NCBI GenBank assembly: GCA_015062585.1
Contig: SUUJ01000006.1
Location: 17,471 to 81,470, forward strand
DNA length: 64,000 bases
Direction: 5' to 3'
Origin: Alphaproteobacteria bacterium
GTDB lineage: Bacteria > Pseudomonadota > Alphaproteobacteria > RF32 > CAG-239
The notes below the pieces were generated by a model that searched no databases, was not told the DNA's origin, and saw nothing but the letters and a program-made list of their open reading frames with translations. Numbering within the stretch: the first letter of the stretch is position 1; every line of letters starts with the position of its first letter. The translations under genes and the position numbers were made by a program. Positions 54,318 through 63,783 of this stretch are shown piece after piece.

Positions 54318-56081
54318 ATGTTTAAGAACTTATCTAAAAAAATTAAATCGAGTAATTTATTTGTTAACTATTCAAAAATGTGGAAATATGTGAAGCCTTA
54401 CTGGGGTAGGGCTTTGATAGCCGTTTTGATTACTATTCCAATCGGCGCTATGGACGCAGTTATTGCTTGGGCGTTGAAACCTTATATGGATGTGGTAATG
54501 GTGCAAAAAGGTGCTTCCTATACTGCGTATATTCCGCTATTGATTATCTTGTTTACTCTTATTCAAAGTTTGTTTAATTATACGGCAACTTATATGAATA
54601 CTTGGGTAGGACAAAAGGTTTCAATGGGTTTGAAAAAAGATTTGTATAAAAAGCTTCTTCGATATCATGCAGGTTTTTTTGATAAACAAAATTCAGGAGA
54701 AATTGTTTATAGATTTAATAGCGATGTTGATACCAGTTGTAATGGTTTGTTGGCAAATTTGAAGCTTTTTACAACCCGATTGTTTTCATCAATTTCATTG
54801 GTGGCCGTATTGTTTTATAACTCTTGGCAACTGGCTGTTGTGGCTGTGGTAGTATTAGGTGCTGCATTGTTCCCTTTGACCAGAGTTAAGAAAAGAATTA
54901 AAAATATTGTTAGTGATAGTGTATTTTCAGGTTCGGCAGTGGTAACGCATTATAATGAAACTTTTTCGGGTAATCGTATAATAAGTTCGTATAATTTGTA
55001 TGATTATCAGACAAAACGCTTTGAAAATACTTTGAATACTTGTTTCAAATTGGGTATTAAGATGACACAAAGAACAGGTATTTTATCTCCGATGATGCAC
55101 TTTATTGTATCGGTAGGTATTGCTGCGGTAATCTGGTTGGGAAGTTATTTGATTGTAAGTAATACAATTACTCCAGGTAATTTTGTGTCGTTTATTGCCG
55201 CTTTGATAATGCTTTATACCCCGATTAAGGCTATCGGAAATAACTTTAATGCCGTTCAAGTGGCATTGTTGGCTATGGATCGTGTGTTCGAACTTTTGGA
55301 TGGTGTGCCTGATATCAGAAATAAAAGAGGTGCAAAAGAGCTGAAAGGTTTGAAAAAAGGTATTGAATATAAAAATGTTTGTTTTGAATATGAAAAAGGC
55401 AAACCGGTATTAAAAGATGTCAACTTAAAGATTAAAAAAGGCGAAACTGTGGCTTTCGTCGGTAATTCCGGTGGCGGAAAAACCACAATGGTAAACTTGT
55501 TGCCGAGATTTTATGATGTTAAATCGGGTGCTGTGTTGTTTGACGGTGTTGATGTCAAAGATTTGGAAGTCGATTCATTAAGGGAAAATATTGCTGTTGT
55601 CTTCCAAGATAATTTCCTATTTTCCGGCACTATCAGAGATAATATTATGTTGGGAAAAGAAAATGCGACCGAGGAAGAAGTTAAAGCGGCTATTAAAAAT
55701 GCTTGCTTAGACGAATTTATCGACGGTTTGGAAAATGGTTTGGATACAATAATCGGTGAAAGAGGTGCTTTGTTATCCGGTGGTCAAAAACAACGAATTG
55801 CAATAGCTCGCGCATTCTTGAAAAATGCTCAAGTTGTTATTCTTGATGAAGCTACTTCGGCTTTGGATAATAAATCGGAAGCTGTGGTGCAAAAGGCGGT
55901 TGATAATCTGATGAAAGACAGAACTGTATTTATTATAGCGCACAGATTGTCGACGGTTAGAAATGCCGACAAGATTGCGGTGATAAATTATGGTGAATTG
56001 GTTGAATTGGGTAGCCATGAAGAGCTGATTAACAAAAAAGATTCGATTTATGCGTCTTTGTATCATTCGCAGTTGAAGTAA
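54318..56081 (+). CDS. MsbA-like ABC exporter (lipid A/lipid flippase family)
   Basis: A 587-residue fused exporter: six membrane helices in the first 320 residues, then an ATPase with P-loop GNSGGGKTT, signature LSGGQKQR and Walker B VVILDEATSALD. It belongs to the MsbA/lipid A exporter group, which flips lipid A core across the inner membrane in Gram-negative bacteria. With PagP and MlaD in the same window an outer-membrane role is plausible. The start at 54318 is not backed by a strong ribosome site. A terminator follows. Confidence 0.88.
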   Translation: MFKNLSKKIKSSNLFVNYSKMWKYVKPYWGRALIAVLITIPIGAMDAVIAWALKPYMDVVMVQKGASYTAYIPLLIILFTLIQSLFNYTATYMNTWVGQKVSMGLKKDLYKKLLRYHAGFFDKQNSGEIVYRFNSDVDTSCNGLLANLKLFTTRLFSSISLVAVLFYNSWQLAVVAVVVLGAALFPLTRVKKRIKNIVSDSVFSGSAVVTHYNETFSGNRIISSYNLYDYQTKRFENTLNTCFKLGIKMTQRTGILSPMMHFIVSVGIAAVIWLGSYLIVSNTITPGNFVSFIAALIMLYTPIKAIGNNFNAVQVALLAMDRVFELLDGVPDIRNKRGAKELKGLKKGIEYKNVCFEYEKGKPVLKDVNLKIKKGETVAFVGNSGGGKTTMVNLLPRFYDVKSGAVLFDGVDVKDLEVDSLRENIAVVFQDNFLFSGTIRDNIMLGKENATEEEVKAAIKNACLDEFIDGLENGLDTIIGERGALLSGGQKQRIAIARAFLKNAQVVILDEATSALDNKSEAVVQKAVDNLMKDRTVFIIAHRLSTVRNADKIAVINYGELVELGSHEELINKKDSIYASLYHSQLK

Positions 56082-56088
56082 GACACAA

Positions 56089-56127
56089 AAAAAGGCTTAC
56101 TTAAAGTTAAAAAAGTAAGCCTTTTTT
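56089..56127 (+). terminator. Terminator after the MsbA-like gene
   Basis: Stem AAAAGGCTTACTT / AAGTAAGCCTTTT, loop AAAGTTAAA-type, and a T-run. Confidence 0.85.
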
Positions 56128-56184
56128 AATAAATTTCAGATACAATGAAATGTTGTGATAAATTATAATATCGAGGTTTGTTAG

Positions 56185-58779
56185 ATGGAAAATAAAATTG
56201 TAAAGACTACAAAAGATCTGGATGCTTTGATTAAAAAAGTAAAGCAAGCACAAAAGGTGTATGCTACTTTTGATCAAGAGATGGTAAACAAGATTTTTAA
56301 GGCTGCGGCAACGGCTGCTGATAAGGCTCGTATACCTTTGGCAAAGATGGCTGTTGAAGATACGGGGATGGGTGTTGTTGAAGACAAGATTATTAAAAAT
56401 CACTTTGCTTCCGAATATATTTACAATAAATATAAAAATGAAAAAACTTGCGGTATAATAAAGTCGGATAAGACCAATGGTGTTAAAATCGTGGCTGAAC
56501 CTTTAGGTGTTATTGCCGGTGTTATTCCTACAACAAACCCGACATCAACGGCAATATTTAAGTCTTTAATCAGCTTAAAAACTCGTAATGCGATTATTTT
56601 TTCACCGCACCCGAGAGCTAAGAAATCTACCATTGAAGCTGCTAAATTGATATATGAAGCAGCAGTAAAAGCCGGTGCTCCTGAAAATATTATCGGTTGG
56701 ATTGATGAGCCTTCTTTGGAATTAACCGATATGTTGTTAAAACATCCTGATGTCAGCGGTATTTTGGCAACCGGTGGTCCGGGAATGGTTAAATCTGCTT
56801 ATTCTTCAGGCAAACCTGCTTTGGGTGTTGGTGCCGGTAATACTCCGGCTATTATTGATGAAACAGCTGATTTAGAAATGGCGGTTTCTTATATTTTGAT
56901 GTCAAAAACTTTTGATAACGGAATGATTTGTGCTTCGGAGCAATCGGTTATCGCTTTGAAACAGGTTTATGAAAAGGTTAGGGCTGAATTTGTTAAAAGA
57001 GGCGCTTATTTGTTGAATGATAAAGAAGCGGCTAAATTGAGTAAAATTATATTAACTCCCAAAGGTGTTAATGCCGAAATCGTAGGTCAACCGGCAGCTA
57101 AGATTGCTAAAATGGCCGGTATAACTGTTCCGGAATATACTAAAATTTTATTAGCTGAGCAAACATCTACGGATATTGCCAATCCGTTTGCACATGAAAA
57201 ATTGTCGCCGATTTTGACTTTGTATAAAGCAGATAGCTTCGAAGTAGCGGTTGATATGGCACTTACCTTGGTGGAATTGGGCGGTATGGGACATACTTCC
57301 GTATTGTATACCGATACCAGAAAACAAGATCGCGTAGATTATTTTGCAAAGAAATTACCAACAGGTCGTTTGTTGATTAACTCTCCATCGTCACAGGGTG
57401 GAATTGGTGATTTGTTTAACTTCAGATTGGAGCCTTCATTGACATTGGGATGCGGTTCTTGGGGCGGTAACTCAGTCAGTGAAAATGTCGGGGTTAAACA
57501 TTTGTTGAACTATAAAACTGTTGCGGAAAGGAGAGAAAATATGTTGTGGTTTAGAGTGCCGCCAAAAATTTATTTCAAACGTGGTGCAACAGATGTTGCT
57601 TTGCGCGAGTTAGAGGGTAAGAAAAGAGCTTTTATCGTTACTGACAGATACTTGTTTGATTCGGGAATGGTAAATTCAATTACCGATGTGTTGGAAGATA
57701 TGGATATTGAATATCAAATTTTCTTTGATGTAAAACCTGATCCGACAATTGCAACTATTGAAGAAGCTCTTGTTATGATAAATGTATTTAAGCCGGATGT
57801 GTTTATTTCGTTTGGTGGCGGATCACCGATGGATGCGGCTAAAATTATGTGGCTTAAGTATGAAAAACCTGAAATTGAATTTGAGGATGTGGCTATGCGC
57901 TTTATGGATATCAGAAAACGCATTTGCACAATCGGTGATTTGGGTAAAAAGGCTTCGATGGTTGCTATTCCGACAACTTCGGGTACCGGTTCGGAAGTTA
58001 CACCTTTTGCAGTTATTACCGATGAGAAAAATCATGTGAAATATGCTTTAGCCGATTATGCGTTGACTCCGAATATGGCAATTGTAGATGCCAATTTTGT
58101 AGATAATATGCCTAAAGGTTTAACATCTGCCGGCGGTATTGATGCTTTGGTTCACGCTATTGAAGCTTATGTTTCGGTGATGGCTACAAACTTTACTAAT
58201 TCAACAGCTTTGGAAGCTATTAAACAAGTGTTCAGATATTTGCCGAGAGCTTATCACGAAGGAGTTAATGATCCGAAAGCCAGAGAAAAAATGCATCATG
58301 CCGCTACTATTGCCGGTATGGCTTTTGCAAACTCTTTCTTGGGTTTGTGTCACTCAATGGCTCACAAATTGGGTGCGGCATTTAATATTCCGCACGGAAT
58401 TGCCAATGCTTTGTTAATTAGCCAAATAATCAAGTACAATGCAACCGATTGTCCGAGAAAACAGGCTATATTCCCGCAATATAAAATTCCTGAGGCAAAA
58501 AGACGCTATGCTCAAATTGCCAGTAATTTAAAATTGAAGGGTAAAACAGATGATGAAAAGGTTGTTTCTTTGATTGAAGCTATTGAGGCGTTGAAAAAAC
58601 AAGTTGATATTCCGGCGTCTATCAAAGATTGGGGTATAAGCAAAAAAGATTTTGAAGCTAAACTTGACTGGTTGGTGGAAAATGCTTTTGATGACCAATG
58701 CACCGGGGCAAACCCTGTTTATCCATTGATGGAAGATATCAGAAAAATTTATCTTGATGCTTTTGAAGGTAAATTGTGA
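56185..58779 (+). CDS. adhE: Bifunctional acetaldehyde-CoA/alcohol dehydrogenase AdhE
   Basis: Reduces acetyl-CoA to acetaldehyde and then to ethanol with NADH, re-oxidising NADH in fermentation. The 864-residue product has an N-terminal CoA-dependent aldehyde dehydrogenase (catalytic Cys249 in NGMICASEQ), a linker, and a C-terminal iron-dependent alcohol dehydrogenase with GGGSPMDAAK and the iron-ligand histidines in HSMAHKLGAAFNIPHG. It begins the fermentation/hydrogenase group that continues to 63735. Confidence 0.97.
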   Translation: MENKIVKTTKDLDALIKKVKQAQKVYATFDQEMVNKIFKAAATAADKARIPLAKMAVEDTGMGVVEDKIIKNHFASEYIYNKYKNEKTCGIIKSDKTNGVKIVAEPLGVIAGVIPTTNPTSTAIFKSLISLKTRNAIIFSPHPRAKKSTIEAAKLIYEAAVKAGAPENIIGWIDEPSLELTDMLLKHPDVSGILATGGPGMVKSAYSSGKPALGVGAGNTPAIIDETADLEMAVSYILMSKTFDNGMICASEQSVIALKQVYEKVRAEFVKRGAYLLNDKEAAKLSKIILTPKGVNAEIVGQPAAKIAKMAGITVPEYTKILLAEQTSTDIANPFAHEKLSPILTLYKADSFEVAVDMALTLVELGGMGHTSVLYTDTRKQDRVDYFAKKLPTGRLLINSPSSQGGIGDLFNFRLEPSLTLGCGSWGGNSVSENVGVKHLLNYKTVAERRENMLWFRVPPKIYFKRGATDVALRELEGKKRAFIVTDRYLFDSGMVNSITDVLEDMDIEYQIFFDVKPDPTIATIEEALVMINVFKPDVFISFGGGSPMDAAKIMWLKYEKPEIEFEDVAMRFMDIRKRICTIGDLGKKASMVAIPTTSGTGSEVTPFAVITDEKNHVKYALADYALTPNMAIVDANFVDNMPKGLTSAGGIDALVHAIEAYVSVMATNFTNSTALEAIKQVFRYLPRAYHEGVNDPKAREKMHHAATIAGMAFANSFLGLCHSMAHKLGAAFNIPHGIANALLISQIIKYNATDCPRKQAIFPQYKIPEAKRRYAQIASNLKLKGKTDDEKVVSLIEAIEALKKQVDIPASIKDWGISKKDFEAKLDWLVENAFDDQCTGANPVYPLMEDIRKIYLDAFEGKL

Positions 58780-58809
58780 TAAATTGATTTATTGTAAGTG
58801 AGAGGATTT

Positions 58810-59052
58810 ATGACTAAGAAGATACAAGTTTGTATGGGAAGCTCATGCTTTGCCAGAGGAAACAATAAAAACTTGGAAGTAATAAAAAAATATCTTGATG
58901 ACAATAATGTTACTGCAGAAGTTGAACTGTATGGTCTGAGATGTTGCAGTTTGTGTCCGAGCGGACCTAATATTACTATTGATGGGGTGGAATATCACAA
59001 TGTTGATAGCGGAACTTTAATTGATATCTTAGATAAAAACTTTAAGGAATAA
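58810..59052 (+). CDS. Thioredoxin-like [2Fe-2S] ferredoxin (HydC/NuoE-like), first copy
   Basis: An 80-residue electron carrier with the thioredoxin-like ferredoxin fold. Cysteines 8, 13, 45 and 49 (CMGSSC, then CCSLC) are the likely cluster ligands; Cys46 is an extra one. AGAGGA (58801-58806) sits 3 bases before the ATG at 58810; a GTG at 58798 would add only four residues and puts that site inside the frame. It lies 5 bases before the hydrogenase-like sensor gene, implying that it passes electrons to or from it. Confidence 0.85.
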   Translation: MTKKIQVCMGSSCFARGNNKNLEVIKKYLDDNNVTAEVELYGLRCCSLCPSGPNITIDGVEYHNVDSGTLIDILDKNFKE

Positions 59053-59057
59053 ATATT

Positions 59058-60818
59058 ATGTCTAGTCGTGAACATCCTCTCTTTACAATAAAAAATAACT
59101 GTCAGGACTGTTATAAATGCGTTAGAGAATGTCCTGTAAAGGCTATTAAAATTGAAGATAATTCGGCACAAATCGTTCCGGAGTTGTGTGTGGCTTGCGG
59201 TAAATGTTATAAAGTTTGTCCGGTTAGAGCAAAGCAAGATCGTGATGATGTATCGAGAGCAAAAAATTTGATTGCCTCGGGAGAAAAAGTTTATGTATCT
59301 TTGGCTCCTTCGTGGGTGGCTGAGTTTAATAATGTTACCAAAGAACAATTGTTAACCGCTATTGAAAGTTTGGGTTTTGCCGGTGTGGCAGAAACTGCCT
59401 TGGGTGCGGAGATTGTGTCATCACATTTGGCTGATTTTTTAAGTGATAAAAAAGAGGGTGTTTATCTGTCTACGGCGTGTCCGTCTTTTGTTGAATATAT
59501 AAATAAATATCTGCCTGATTTATCAGATAATTTAACTCCGGTTATGTCGCCGTTGTTGGCTCATTGTCAAATGATGCGTAAAGAGTTTGGCAATGATATT
59601 AAAATCGTTTTTGTCGGTCCATGTATTGCCAAAAAGTATGAAGCTGACAGAAATTCCGAATTGCTTAATTTGAGTATTTCATTCAGAGATTTGCGCAGAT
59701 GGATAAGAGAGCGCGGAATCAACTATCATAATATTACACCGAAAGCTGGAATTGATTTTGTGCAAAAACATGCGTCAAAAGGGCGTTATTATCCGATTGA
59801 AGGCGGTATGATTGAAACTATTAAACATTATGGCAAAACAGATGATGTTTATATGATGCAATTAACCGGTTTGGATAATATTAAAAGAGAGCTGTGCAAT
59901 ATTAAAAATGCTAAGTATGATAAACCGATTTTTATCGAATGTTTGGCTTGTGAAGGAGGGTGTGTCAACGGTCCGTGTACTCGTCAACAAAAATCGGGTT
60001 TTGAAAAAAGAATTTGTGTATTGAATGATGTTGCTTCGGAAAAAAATGCCAAACTTGGAAAGACTAAAGATAATATCAGTAAAAATTACGATAAAAATCC
60101 AATTGTGGAAAATAAATATGACGACGATCAGATAAAAAAAGTTTTAGAGCTTTTGGGTAAACATACAATTGATGATGAAATAAATTGTAACGGTTGCGGT
60201 TATGATAATTGTCGCAATTTTGCAAAGGCCGTTTTGGAAGGAAAGGCCGAAATTGATATGTGTGTATCGCATATAAAACAAAGAGCCCAAAAGAAAGCCA
60301 ATGCATTGTTAAAGTGTATTCCTTCACCGATAGTTATCGTAAATTCAAAATTGTCGATTATTGAGTATAATGAACAATTTGTTCAGGCTTTTTGGCGTGA
60401 TGACGAACACGCCGATATATATGAGCGTGATAATTTGATAGGTGCAAATTTGCGCGATTTTATCAGTTTTACCAATCTGTTTTCGGCATCGCTTGAAATA
60501 GGTGATGATATTAAACGCGAAAATACCAAACATAATAATCGTGTTTATGATGTTATGGTGTTTAATATTGAACCTAATCAGGTGGTTGGCGGTGTGATTG
60601 AAGATGTGACAAAAGTTGAGATTAAACGCGAAAAAATTGCCGAAAAGGCTAAGGAAGTTATTGAGAAAAATCTGGCAACAGTTCAACAAATTGCTTGCAC
60701 ACTTGGTGAACATATGGCTGAAACCGAAGTGTTGTTGCGTTCAATTGCAAAAGACTATGCTTCTGATAATAATGACCGACCAAATATAACAATCAGAAAC
60801 AAAAAAGGTAAGTTTTAG
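59058..60818 (+). CDS. [FeFe]-hydrogenase-like sensory protein (HydS type) with PAS domain
   Basis: A 586-residue multi-domain protein, probably a cytoplasmic H2 or redox sensor. In order: two 4Fe-4S clusters (Cys 15, 18, 21, 25 and 44, 47, 50, 54); an H-cluster domain (L1 STACPSF with Ala140-Cys141, L2 VGPCIAKK with Cys189, L3 ECLACEGGC with Cys298 and Cys302); an Fe-S domain CNGCGYDNC...MC (Cys 377, 380, 385, 402); and a PAS domain (about 415-520) with a C-terminal helix. The cysteine that relays protons in catalytic hydrogenases is Ala140, as reported for sensory HydS types. A phosphatase gene follows directly. Assignment to a sensory group is inference. Confidence 0.85.
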   Translation: MSSREHPLFTIKNNCQDCYKCVRECPVKAIKIEDNSAQIVPELCVACGKCYKVCPVRAKQDRDDVSRAKNLIASGEKVYVSLAPSWVAEFNNVTKEQLLTAIESLGFAGVAETALGAEIVSSHLADFLSDKKEGVYLSTACPSFVEYINKYLPDLSDNLTPVMSPLLAHCQMMRKEFGNDIKIVFVGPCIAKKYEADRNSELLNLSISFRDLRRWIRERGINYHNITPKAGIDFVQKHASKGRYYPIEGGMIETIKHYGKTDDVYMMQLTGLDNIKRELCNIKNAKYDKPIFIECLACEGGCVNGPCTRQQKSGFEKRICVLNDVASEKNAKLGKTKDNISKNYDKNPIVENKYDDDQIKKVLELLGKHTIDDEINCNGCGYDNCRNFAKAVLEGKAEIDMCVSHIKQRAQKKANALLKCIPSPIVIVNSKLSIIEYNEQFVQAFWRDDEHADIYERDNLIGANLRDFISFTNLFSASLEIGDDIKRENTKHNNRVYDVMVFNIEPNQVVGGVIEDVTKVEIKREKIAEKAKEVIEKNLATVQQIACTLGEHMAETEVLLRSIAKDYASDNNDRPNITIRNKKGKF

Positions 60819-61994
60819 ATGAATTCTTCGTTGTTTATTGAAATATCATCTCATCAGGAACATAAACATACCGAAAGTTGTTTCGGTGATGCGGTGTTGT
60901 CTAAAAAAGTTCCTGAAGAACAGCGTATTATATCTATATTATCAGATGGTTTGGGAAGTGGTGTAAAAGCTAATATTTTGTCATCAATGACTACCAGAAT
61001 GGCACTAAAATTTATTGAAAGCGATTTGGATTTGGTGCGTTCGGCCGGTGTAATGATGCAAGCTTTACCGATTTGTCAGGTTCGAAAAATCAGTTATGCA
61101 ACATTTTCAATTGTTGATGCAATATTGGATGGTAAAACTCGTATTTATGAGATGGATAATCCTCAGTGTATGATTGTCAGAGACGGTAAACAGTTAACTG
61201 TATCTCATCACGAAATTACGGCTGATAATTGGAAAGACAGAATTATCAATGTGTATCAATTTGAGGCAAAAGAAGAAGACCGTATTATCATTATGTCAGA
61301 CGGTGTTACACAAGCAGGCTTGGGAAACCCTAAATATCCTTTGGGGTGGCAAAGAGAAGGTGTGTGGACTTTTGTTGAAAATCAGATAAGACGCAAGCCT
61401 CATATTTCGGCTTCGGCTTTGGCTGAGGCTATTGTTCATGAAGCATTGGATAAAGAACCCGAAAGAAAAGCCGGTGATGATATCAGTTGTACGGTTATTT
61501 ATTTTAGAAAACCGAGAAAACTTATGTTATTAAGCGGACCTCCGTTTGATGAAGAAAAAGATAAAGATGTGGCTGAAATGCTGGATTATTATGATGGTAA
61601 AACAGCGATTTGCGGCGGCACTACGGCTAATATTATCGAACGAGAATTGTGCCTGAAATGTGAAATGGATAAATCGACCTTTGATCCGAATATTCCGATG
61701 GCATCAATTATGCCGGGAATTGATTTGGTTACCGAAGGTATACTTACTTTAACGGATGTTTATCGTATGTTAAAAGAAGGAATTGATGAAGACAAAGATA
61801 ACGCAGCGGTAAGATTAACCAAATTATTATTGGATTCGGATAGAATAGATTTTGTTATCGGAACCAAAATAAATGAAGCTCATCAGGATCCGAATCTGCC
61901 AATGGAACTTGACATTCGCAGAAATATTGTTAAAAAGATTTTCAGACTACTGCAAAGTAAGTTCTTGAAAGAAATTAGTGTGAAGTATGTGTAA
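60819..61994 (+). CDS. SpoIIE/PP2C-type serine/threonine phosphatase
   Basis: A 391-residue phosphatase starting right after the sensor stop. The N-terminal SpoIIE-type domain has ILSDGLGSG (Asp43), FEAKEEDRIIIMSDGVTQAG and KAGDDISCTVIYF, which carry the metal-binding aspartates. From about residue 232 the protein continues into a region with GGTTANI (from KTAICGGTTANIIERELC) that is not part of the phosphatase fold and that I cannot name. It is likely the output of the hydrogenase-like sensor, a pairing known for sensory [FeFe] hydrogenases with PP2C neighbours. Confidence 0.85.
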   Translation: MNSSLFIEISSHQEHKHTESCFGDAVLSKKVPEEQRIISILSDGLGSGVKANILSSMTTRMALKFIESDLDLVRSAGVMMQALPICQVRKISYATFSIVDAILDGKTRIYEMDNPQCMIVRDGKQLTVSHHEITADNWKDRIINVYQFEAKEEDRIIIMSDGVTQAGLGNPKYPLGWQREGVWTFVENQIRRKPHISASALAEAIVHEALDKEPERKAGDDISCTVIYFRKPRKLMLLSGPPFDEEKDKDVAEMLDYYDGKTAICGGTTANIIERELCLKCEMDKSTFDPNIPMASIMPGIDLVTEGILTLTDVYRMLKEGIDEDKDNAAVRLTKLLLDSDRIDFVIGTKINEAHQDPNLPMELDIRRNIVKKIFRLLQSKFLKEISVKYV

Positions 61995-62014
61995 ATATTT
62001 TTGGAGAACTTAAA

Positions 62015-62290
62015 ATGAAAAAGATAGAAGTAAAGATTTGTGCCGGAACAGCTTGTTTCGTAATGGGCGCACCACAAATTCAGGCTCTAGAATTTAATGC
62101 TCCTGATGATATTGCCGACAAAATCGAAATTGTCGAAGTCAGATGTATGAATCATTGTAACAAAGGCTCCGGCTATAATAAAGGACCGTTTGTAGAAGTT
62201 AATGGTGAATTGATTGAAGAAGCTACTATGGAAAAAGTAGTTAAAAAAATTAGAGATGTTATTGCTAAAGAGGAAAATGAGAATTGTTAA
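62015..62290 (+). CDS. Thioredoxin-like [2Fe-2S] ferredoxin, second copy
   Basis: A 91-residue paralogue of the gene at 58810, with Cys 9, 14, 44 and 48 (CAGTAC, then CMNHC) as cluster ligands. GGAGAAC precedes the ATG. It overlaps the start of the hydrogenase gene by 7 bases, so the pair is translated together and probably exchanges electrons. Confidence 0.85.
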   Translation: MKKIEVKICAGTACFVMGAPQIQALEFNAPDDIADKIEIVEVRCMNHCNKGSGYNKGPFVEVNGELIEEATMEKVVKKIRDVIAKEENENC

Positions 62291-63735
62291 TACCTAAGAA
62301 TTATGCTAACCAAATGCGTACCAGAATTTTGGTTAAGGTTGTAGAAAGCTTTTATAAAGACAGATTTGAAACAGCTGATGAAATTCCGATAGATATGCGC
62401 CCGAAGGATTATGATTCGAGCCGTTGTTGTATCTATAAGGATAGAGCTGTGCTGAAATATCGCCTTATGGCTGCTATGGGTTTTACGCCTGATGAAGAAA
62501 CAAATGAAGCTATGTCTTTGCGTGAATACGGAAAAGAGGCTTTGAAGCGTCAAAATCATGCAAAAAGCTGTTTGTCAGTAATTGATGTGGCTTGCTCGGC
62601 TTGTGTTAAATCACAATATATGGTTACTGATGCTTGTAGAGGATGTTTTGCTCGTCCTTGCGTTATGAATTGCCCTAAACAAGCTATTTCATTTGTAAAC
62701 GGAAAATCTCATATTGATCCTGATATGTGTGTGTCTTGCGGTAAGTGTATGGATGTTTGCCCATATCACGCAATTGTTAAATTGCCGGTTCCCTGTGAAG
62801 AGGCTTGTCCGGTGGGCGCAATTAAAAAAGATGAAAACGGTGTAGAACATATTGACGAAGAAACATGTATTTCTTGTGGTAAGTGTTTGCAATCTTGTCC
62901 GTTTGGCGCAATTGTCGAGCGTTCGCAATTGGTTGATGTGTTAAATCTTATTCATAACAGCGATAAAAAGGTTGTGGCAATGTTGGCTCCGGCTGTTGTC
63001 GGACAATTCCCGTTTGAGTTGAATCAAGTTGTCGGCGCTTTGAAAAAGGTTGGTTTTGCCGATGTGGTCGAAGTAGCATCAGGTGCTGATATTACTTCGG
63101 CTAATGAAGCAGCTGAATTTATTGAAAGAATGGAAAACGGTGCTCAATTTATGACAACTTCTTGTTGCCCGGCTTATTATAGAGCAACCAAAGTTCATAT
63201 TCCTGAAATTCAGCCGTTTGTATCTCATACAAAAACACCAATGTATTATACGGCCGAAATGCTTAAAAAAGAGCAACCGGATTGTATATCGGTATTTGTC
63301 GGACCTTGTTTGGCCAAACGCAACGAAGCTGAATATGATCCTAATGTTGATTATGTTCTGACATTTGAAGAAATTGGTGCAATGTTTGTTGGTGCTAAGG
63401 TCGAAATTGCCGATTGTGAACCTATGGAATTTGCTAAAGTTTCATCTGCTCAAGGTAGAAAATATCCTCTATCGGGCGGTGTTGCCGGTGCTGTCGGACA
63501 TTTGGTTGAAGGCAAGATAGATTACAGACCGGAAAGAATCGACGGTTTGAATAAAGAAAACATCAAATTGTTGAAAAAATATGCAACAAAGGGATGTGAA
63601 GCAAACATGATAGAAGTTATGTGTTGTGAAGGCGGTTGTATTGCCGGTCCGGGCTGTATATCTTTGGCTAAAAAAGCGGCCAGACAGGTCGAGGCCTATG
63701 TAGAAAAAGGTCAAAATCAAAAAGATATGAAATAA
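62284..63735 (+). CDS. [FeFe] hydrogenase, group-B-like
   Basis: A 483-residue cytoplasmic hydrogenase that likely reduces protons to H2 in fermentation. After an N-terminal region come 4Fe-4S motifs (Cys 149, 152, 155, 159; 195, 198, 201, 205) and further cysteine groups at 96-130 and 171-175. The catalytic H-cluster motifs are complete: TTSCCPAYY with Cys294 and Cys295 (proton relay present), VGPCLAKR with Cys342, and EVMCCEGGC with Cys448 and Cys452. Translation appears to begin at a TTG at 62284 with AAGAGGA (62268-62274) 9 bases upstream. The maturases HydE, HydF and HydG are not in this window. Confidence 0.87.
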   Translation: MLIPKNYANQMRTRILVKVVESFYKDRFETADEIPIDMRPKDYDSSRCCIYKDRAVLKYRLMAAMGFTPDEETNEAMSLREYGKEALKRQNHAKSCLSVIDVACSACVKSQYMVTDACRGCFARPCVMNCPKQAISFVNGKSHIDPDMCVSCGKCMDVCPYHAIVKLPVPCEEACPVGAIKKDENGVEHIDEETCISCGKCLQSCPFGAIVERSQLVDVLNLIHNSDKKVVAMLAPAVVGQFPFELNQVVGALKKVGFADVVEVASGADITSANEAAEFIERMENGAQFMTTSCCPAYYRATKVHIPEIQPFVSHTKTPMYYTAEMLKKEQPDCISVFVGPCLAKRNEAEYDPNVDYVLTFEEIGAMFVGAKVEIADCEPMEFAKVSSAQGRKYPLSGGVAGAVGHLVEGKIDYRPERIDGLNKENIKLLKKYATKGCEANMIEVMCCEGGCIAGPGCISLAKKAARQVEAYVEKGQNQKDMK

Positions 63736-63748
63736 TTTTTATATCAAT

Positions 63749-63783
63749 TAAAAAAAGCACTCATAAAAGAGTGCTTTTTTTTT
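63749..63783 (+). terminator. Terminator after the hydrogenase gene
   Basis: Stem AAAAAGCACTC / GAGTGCTTTTT with an ATAAAA loop and a T-run. Confidence 0.9.

Noticed and set aside
56153..56168. Rex- or FNR-like operator upstream of adhE
   Set aside because: TTGTGATAAATTATAA is only partly symmetrical and overlaps AT-rich −10 sequence; too weak to call.
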